Made by a program: the position numbers and the translations under genes. Of a stretch of 47,890 nt of DNA, positions 44,137-47,890 are shown piece after piece. Under the pieces are notes generated by a model that was not told the DNA's origin, ran no database searches, and saw nothing but the letters and a program-made list of their open reading frames with translations. The stretch comes from Spirochaetota bacterium (GTDB lineage: Bacteria; Spirochaetota; UBA4802; UBA5550), in the NCBI GenBank assembly GCA_009787025.1, contig WRGT01000066.1:1-47890 (forward strand), in the 5' to 3' direction. Numbering within the stretch: the first letter of the stretch is position 1; the number at the start of each line of letters is the position of its first letter.

Positions 44137-45206
44137 CAATGCTAAGAATGGCCTCCAGAACCGACTGTTCTGATAAGGAAGCGGCAATTATAAGGATCTC
44201 TGCAATTCTCCTTGCCTTTCTCTTTGCCGCTTTTTTCATTGCATTACTTGGACACAACCCGTTATCAGTCTATTCTTCAATGATAGAGGGAGCGTTCGGT
44301 ACTGTTTATAGAATAAAAGAGACTATAATTAAAGCTATACCATTGATTATAACATCACTTGGGATTTCATTGGCATTTAAACTTAAATTTTGGAATATCG
44401 GCGCAGAAGGGCAAATAATGATGGGAGCTATTGGCGCAACATTCTGCGCTCTTACATTAAAGGATGTTCCGCCATACATACTTCTCCCTTTGATGGGTGC
44501 CGGTTCTATAATATGCGGAGGTATATGGGGCGCCATACCTGCATTTTTTCGCGCAAAGTTTAAAACCAATGAAACAATATTTACATTGATGATGAACTAT
44601 ATCTCTTTAAAATTTTTAACATATCTCCAATATGGTCCATGGAAAGATCCCGAAGCTTTAGGTTTTCCTAAAATACAGGGGTTTGCTCAGAATGCAATAC
44701 TGCCGACACTTTTCGGAATACACATAGGGTGGATAATTTCGCTAATACTTATTGTTATAATGTATTCTTTTATAAATCATACAAAGATCGGTTATGAAAT
44801 AAACGTTGTCGGCGAAAGTGAAAATACAGCCCGCTATGCAGGTATAAATGTTAAAGCCATAATAATATATACAATATTTTTAAGCGGCGGACTCTGCGGA
44901 TTAGCAGGGATGATAGAAGTATCAGGAGTTGATAAAACACTCTCCGTAGAGATAACACACGGTGTCGGCTATACTGCAATAATAACAAGCTGGCTTTCAT
45001 CACTGCGGGCGCCAGTTATTGCTATTGTATGTATATTATTTGCAGCGCTGGTGCAGAGTGGAACATTTATTCAGATGGCATTTCAAATACCGCAATCAGC
45101 CGCGCAGATATTACAAGGAATGATACTGTTCTTTGTTCTGGGGAGTGAATTCTTTATCAGGTACAAACTATCGTATATAAGAAAGAAAAAAGTTGAGGAG
45201 CTATAG
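44133..45206 (+). CDS. ABC transporter permease, nucleoside/BMP type, first subunit
   Basis: The 357-residue protein has about ten hydrophobic helices. The LGISLAFKLKFWNIGAEGQIMMGAIGA segment near residues 71-97 is diagnostic of the BPD_transp_2 branch that includes YufP. ENTARYAGINVKAIIIYTIFLSGGLCGLAG near 226-255 is the coupling-loop region. The ATG overlaps the ATPase stop. It should pair with the next permease to form the membrane channel. Confidence 0.92.
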   Translation: MTMLRMASRTDCSDKEAAIIRISAILLAFLFAAFFIALLGHNPLSVYSSMIEGAFGTVYRIKETIIKAIPLIITSLGISLAFKLKFWNIGAEGQIMMGAIGATFCALTLKDVPPYILLPLMGAGSIICGGIWGAIPAFFRAKFKTNETIFTLMMNYISLKFLTYLQYGPWKDPEALGFPKIQGFAQNAILPTLFGIHIGWIISLILIVIMYSFINHTKIGYEINVVGESENTARYAGINVKAIIIYTIFLSGGLCGLAGMIEVSGVDKTLSVEITHGVGYTAIITSWLSSLRAPVIAIVCILFAALVQSGTFIQMAFQIPQSAAQILQGMILFFVLGSEFFIRYKLSYIRKKKVEEL

Positions 45207-46136
45207 ATGGATATATCGTTTTTTACTGCAGCTATTGTTGCCGGAACCCCCTTAGTCTATGCTATCCTTGGAGAACTTATAACAGAAAAATCAGGGCAGC
45301 TTAATCTTGGCGTTGAGGGAATGATGCTTATAGGGGCTGTCATTGGATTTAAAGTAGCAATCGTTACATCAAATCCGTATCTTTCACTGCTTGGGGCAAT
45401 ATTTGCAGGCGGAATTGGCGCCCTGATATATGGAATACTCACTATATCACTCAGAGCAAATCAGATAGTGACAGGATTGGCTTTAACTATTTTTGGCGCC
45501 GGATTTGCAAGTTTCACGGGGCAAGGTCTTATAGGAGAAGCAGTGCCTCAAAACATAAAACTTTTTTTTGAAAATTTTCAAATACCATTTCTTGGAGATA
45601 TACCTGTAATTGGACCAATCTTTTTTAATCAAGGAATATTAGTGTACATGGGATATCTATCAACCATCATTGCCGGTCTCTACTTATATAGAACTCAAAT
45701 AGGCTTAAACTTGCGTGCAGTAGGAGAAAACACAGCGGCAGCTGATGCTGCAGGTGTAAAGGTATCGTTCTATAAATATATCCACGTATTAATAGGCGGA
45801 CTATTATGCGGTTTATCAGGAGCGTATCTCTCGCTTGTATATATTCCATCATGGCAGGATAATATAACGGCAGGGCGAGGCTGGATAGCAGTTGCGCTGG
45901 TTATATTCTGTAAATGGAATCCGTTCTTAGTGCTGTGCGGAGCATTTTTATTTGGAGGATTAGATATTATTGGATTTAGAATTCAAAAATATGAGTTTAA
46001 CATATCGCAATATCTTATTGATCTGCTTCCCTATGTTGTTACAATTATAATCTTAATTCTTATTTCGGCAAGAAAATCACAGTTAGGAGCTGCGCCTGCA
46101 AATCTTGGCGCAACATACTTCAGAGAAGAGAAATGA
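45207..46136 (+). CDS. ABC transporter permease, nucleoside/BMP type, second subunit
   Basis: The 309-residue protein has about eight to ten helices. TPLVYAILGELITEKSGQLNLGVEGMMLIGAV near residues 14-45 and LNLRAVGENTAAADAAGVKV near 168-187 match the YufQ-type branch. Its ATG follows the stop of the first permease directly, with GAGGAG just upstream. Together with the two preceding genes it makes a complete importer except for the binding protein. Confidence 0.92.
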   Translation: MDISFFTAAIVAGTPLVYAILGELITEKSGQLNLGVEGMMLIGAVIGFKVAIVTSNPYLSLLGAIFAGGIGALIYGILTISLRANQIVTGLALTIFGAGFASFTGQGLIGEAVPQNIKLFFENFQIPFLGDIPVIGPIFFNQGILVYMGYLSTIIAGLYLYRTQIGLNLRAVGENTAAADAAGVKVSFYKYIHVLIGGLLCGLSGAYLSLVYIPSWQDNITAGRGWIAVALVIFCKWNPFLVLCGAFLFGGLDIIGFRIQKYEFNISQYLIDLLPYVVTIIILILISARKSQLGAAPANLGATYFREEK

Positions 46137-46137
46137 C

Positions 46138-46587
46138 ATGCAAAATTATATGATTGTTTTTGTACTGCTTGGATTAATAGCCGGAGCTACTGTTCCGATT
46201 CAGGCAGGGATTAATTCCCGTTTAAGTTTCTTTACAGGTTCAAATATATCTGCGGCAGTAATTTCATTTCTTGCAGGGACTATTACTATTATAGTATTTG
46301 CTCTTATTGCAAGAACTCCTTTGCCAAAGCCCGAAGCTTTTACCCAAGCGCCATGGTGGGTATGGACAGGCGGAGCATTCGGAGCCTTTTATGTTGTATC
46401 ATCAATAATACTTGTCAATAAGGTCGGCGCTGTGTCAATGCTTGCCTTTATAATAGCAGGCCAGATGATCGCATCAATAATAATAGATCATTACGGACTT
46501 GTAGGATATCCCATGAGCCCGATAAGCATATACAAGATTGTTGGAATAATCTTTATAACTATAGGCGTTGTATTCATTAAATTTTAA
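46138..46587 (+). CDS. DMT/YdcZ (DUF606) family membrane protein
   Basis: The 149-residue protein has five hydrophobic helices. It shows the family features GLIAGATVPIQAGINSRL near residues 9-26, PWWVWTGGAFGAFYVV near 67-82 and a final IVGIIFITIGVVFI helix. The start is the ATG at 46138, one base after the stop of the second permease, with GAGAAGAG upstream. The frame extends further 5' but would overlap the permease. DUF606 proteins are half-size members of the drug/metabolite transporter group. The substrate is unknown, and its position in the importer operon hints at nucleoside-related export or uptake. Confidence 0.85.
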   Translation: MQNYMIVFVLLGLIAGATVPIQAGINSRLSFFTGSNISAAVISFLAGTITIIVFALIARTPLPKPEAFTQAPWWVWTGGAFGAFYVVSSIILVNKVGAVSMLAFIIAGQMIASIIIDHYGLVGYPMSPISIYKIVGIIFITIGVVFIKF

Positions 46588-46601
46588 CAGGCGGAAAGTA
46601 T

Positions 46602-47480
46602 ATGAGATATGAAGGGAATATATACAGACCATTTAGTGAAGCTAACAGTTATCTGCTTCAATGTACTATCGGATGTTCCCACAATAAATGTACATTTTGC
46701 GGCATGTACAAAGACAAAAAATACAGGATACGACCAATATCAGAAATAAAAGAGGATATAAGATTAGCAAAAGAACATTACGGCGATATTGAAAAGGTCT
46801 TTCTGTGCGATGGCGATGCAATAGATATAGAGACAGATACCCTCCTTGAAATACTCTCCGAGTTAAAAGATACGTTCCCTTCACTTAGACATGTCGGTAC
46901 ATATGTAGGACCGGTCAGCGTACTAAAAAAAAGTATCTCAGAGCTAAAGGCGCTGACAGACAGCGGACTAACAAAGGCATATCTTGGAGTAGAGACAGGT
47001 GACGACCGGTTGCTCCATGAAATAAACAAAGGCGCAGGATATGACGAGATGCTGCAAGCAGGGCTAAACTTAAACAGCGCAGGATTTAATCTTTCGTCAA
47101 TGGTTCTTTTGGGGCTGGCAGGAAAAGGCGAAAGGTCAAAGGAACACGCCTTTGCAACTGCAAAAATAACAAATGAGATGAAGCCCAAATATCTTGCCGC
47201 TTTAACCGTTACTCCTGTTCCCGGAACTGTTTTGTTTAACAAGGTACAGAAAGGAGAATTTCAGCTCCTTGATCCTTTTGAAACATTAGAGGAGATGAAG
47301 ATGATCTTTGAGAATATTACAATTGACGATCTGAAATTTGTAGGAGTTCATGCTTCTAATTATCTCCCCATAAACGGAACCTTGCAAAAAGATAAAAAGA
47401 AAATGATTGATACTGTAAACCATGTATTAAATTCAAGAGATACAAGACTTATAAAATCCGAAGAGATGAGAGGTCTTTAG
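46602..47480 (+). CDS. Radical SAM protein
   Basis: The cysteines that hold the Fe-S cluster lie in CTIGCSHNKCTFCGMY near residues 21-36. The last three, C25, C30 and C33, are the likely ligands in a variant spacing typical of this subfamily. FLCDGDAIDI near 67-76 and AYLGVETGDDRLL near 132-144 are the usual radical SAM strands. The length of 292 residues leaves no extra domain. AGGCGGAAAG precedes the ATG. The gene follows the YdcZ gene by 14 bases and is probably co-transcribed. Its substrate cannot be told. Confidence 0.88.
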   Translation: MRYEGNIYRPFSEANSYLLQCTIGCSHNKCTFCGMYKDKKYRIRPISEIKEDIRLAKEHYGDIEKVFLCDGDAIDIETDTLLEILSELKDTFPSLRHVGTYVGPVSVLKKSISELKALTDSGLTKAYLGVETGDDRLLHEINKGAGYDEMLQAGLNLNSAGFNLSSMVLLGLAGKGERSKEHAFATAKITNEMKPKYLAALTVTPVPGTVLFNKVQKGEFQLLDPFETLEEMKMIFENITIDDLKFVGVHASNYLPINGTLQKDKKKMIDTVNHVLNSRDTRLIKSEEMRGL

Positions 47481-47490
47481 GTATTACAAC

Positions 47491-47528
47491 CAATGGAGCT
47501 GCCTGAGAAGTATATACCTGCGCCATTG
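47491..47528. terminator. Possible hairpin between converging genes
   Basis: CAATGG (47491-47496) and CCATTG (47523-47528) pair around a loop that could extend the stem with GC pairs after a bulge. It lies between the radical SAM gene and the converging membrane protein gene. There is no clear T-run. Confidence 0.25.
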
Positions 47529-47550
47529 ATATATATGTTTCAATAATTAG

Positions 47551-47868
47551 TTACATATCAGCTCTTTCATCGTTACGTCTATGGTGATCCTCATACATAA
47601 TTCCGGCAGAATCAAGAGCAAAAGACCATTTTAATCCAGACACAAAACCTATACAAAAAACAATACATCCTATAACCCATCCGAAACTGCTGCCCTCCCA
47701 GCCCGCTATTCCGCCTGATATTAACAATGACCTGACAGTATTAGGGAAACCCGACTTATAAAGCCCAAATAAGATCAAGCTAATTCCAAATATTATTCCA
47801 GCAACGAGACTGTTGAAAAAATAAAATTTGTCAGGATTGAAAAATAATTTGCATAAAAAGCAGAGCAT
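47551..47868 (-). CDS. Small membrane protein of unknown function
   Basis: The 105-residue protein has hydrophobic segments near residues 17-38, 44-56 and 62-80. The last 25 residues are charged and His/Arg/Asp-rich (YEDHHRRNDERADM). A CLCK cysteine pair is near the start. The ATG at 47868 is close to the window edge and has only weak purine-rich sequence upstream, so the true start could be different. No family was recognised. Confidence 0.5.
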   Translation of the reverse strand: MLCFLCKLFFNPDKFYFFNSLVAGIIFGISLILFGLYKSGFPNTVRSLLISGGIAGWEGSSFGWVIGCIVFCIGFVSGLKWSFALDSAGIMYEDHHRRNDERADM

Positions 47869-47890
47869 ATTTAGAGAGAACAGATTATGG

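Overview
The window is an AT-rich bacterial chromosome segment of about 48 kb. It is densely coded and almost all of it between 1.8 and 42 kb lies on the minus strand. It carries an lgt homologue and several lipoproteins with relaxed lipoboxes (N-S-C, I-S-S-C), a FecR/SPOR lipoprotein, a secreted beta-rich protein that may be an outer-membrane barrel, RseC, the DAP-lysine pathway, a four-cysteine L31 protein and a CIRCE-controlled hrcA-grpE-dnaK-dnaJ operon. Together these indicate a Gram-negative bacterium. The lipoboxes, the BMP-type nucleoside transporter and the many TPR and STAS proteins make Spirochaetota the best guess, but no rRNA is present to prove it.

Layout. 1-1.8 kb (+): the 3' part of an EcoRI-family adenine methyltransferase gene joined without a gap to a DUF262-HNH nuclease gene, a probable restriction-modification pair. 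1.8-5.3 kb (-): a PolB-like 3'-5' exonuclease, a secreted HEAT-repeat protein, a FecR-SPOR lipoprotein and a secreted beta-rich protein. 6.0-14.9 kb (-): a tightly packed seven-gene operon that matches no described system I know. It encodes two membrane-anchored TPR proteins that end in Mrr-like domains with lost catalytic residues, a cNMP-binding/P-loop/patatin protein (NTE architecture) with both patatin catalytic residues replaced, a four-helix membrane protein, a STAS protein, a 730-residue protein and a ParB-like protein. This is the best candidate here for an undescribed system. 15-25.7 kb: tRNA-Ala(GGC), greA with a 45-codon gene in front, rseC, an M16 active/inactive pair, lgt, rpmE, rho, a CBS-PAS-Fis regulator, dapB and dapA. 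25.7-34.3 kb: a lipoprotein, a CapA-like protein, a DUF2889 protein, GpgS, TerC, a BMP-type lipoprotein, a QueH-Smr fusion and an ECF sigma/anti-sigma pair. 34.3-41.8 kb: tyrS, a small gene, the heat-shock operon and an unknown coiled-coil-like protein. 42.6-46.1 kb (+): the ATPase and two permeases of a nucleoside ABC transporter whose probable binding protein lies 11 kb away. 46.1-47.9 kb: a YdcZ-type membrane protein, a radical SAM protein and a small membrane protein.

How the parts relate. HrcA should repress its own operon through CIRCE. The ECF sigma factor and its zinc-finger anti-sigma factor overlap by four bases. dapA, dapB and the CBS-PAS-Fis regulator form one unit, so the regulator may tie lysine and peptidoglycan precursor supply to a sensed signal. 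The two large intergenic gaps (30.2-30.7 kb and 41.8-42.6 kb) hold repeat and mobile-element-like debris and a clear terminator. They suggest past rearrangement around the nucleoside-transport genes. No CRISPR array, prophage or intact insertion sequence was seen.
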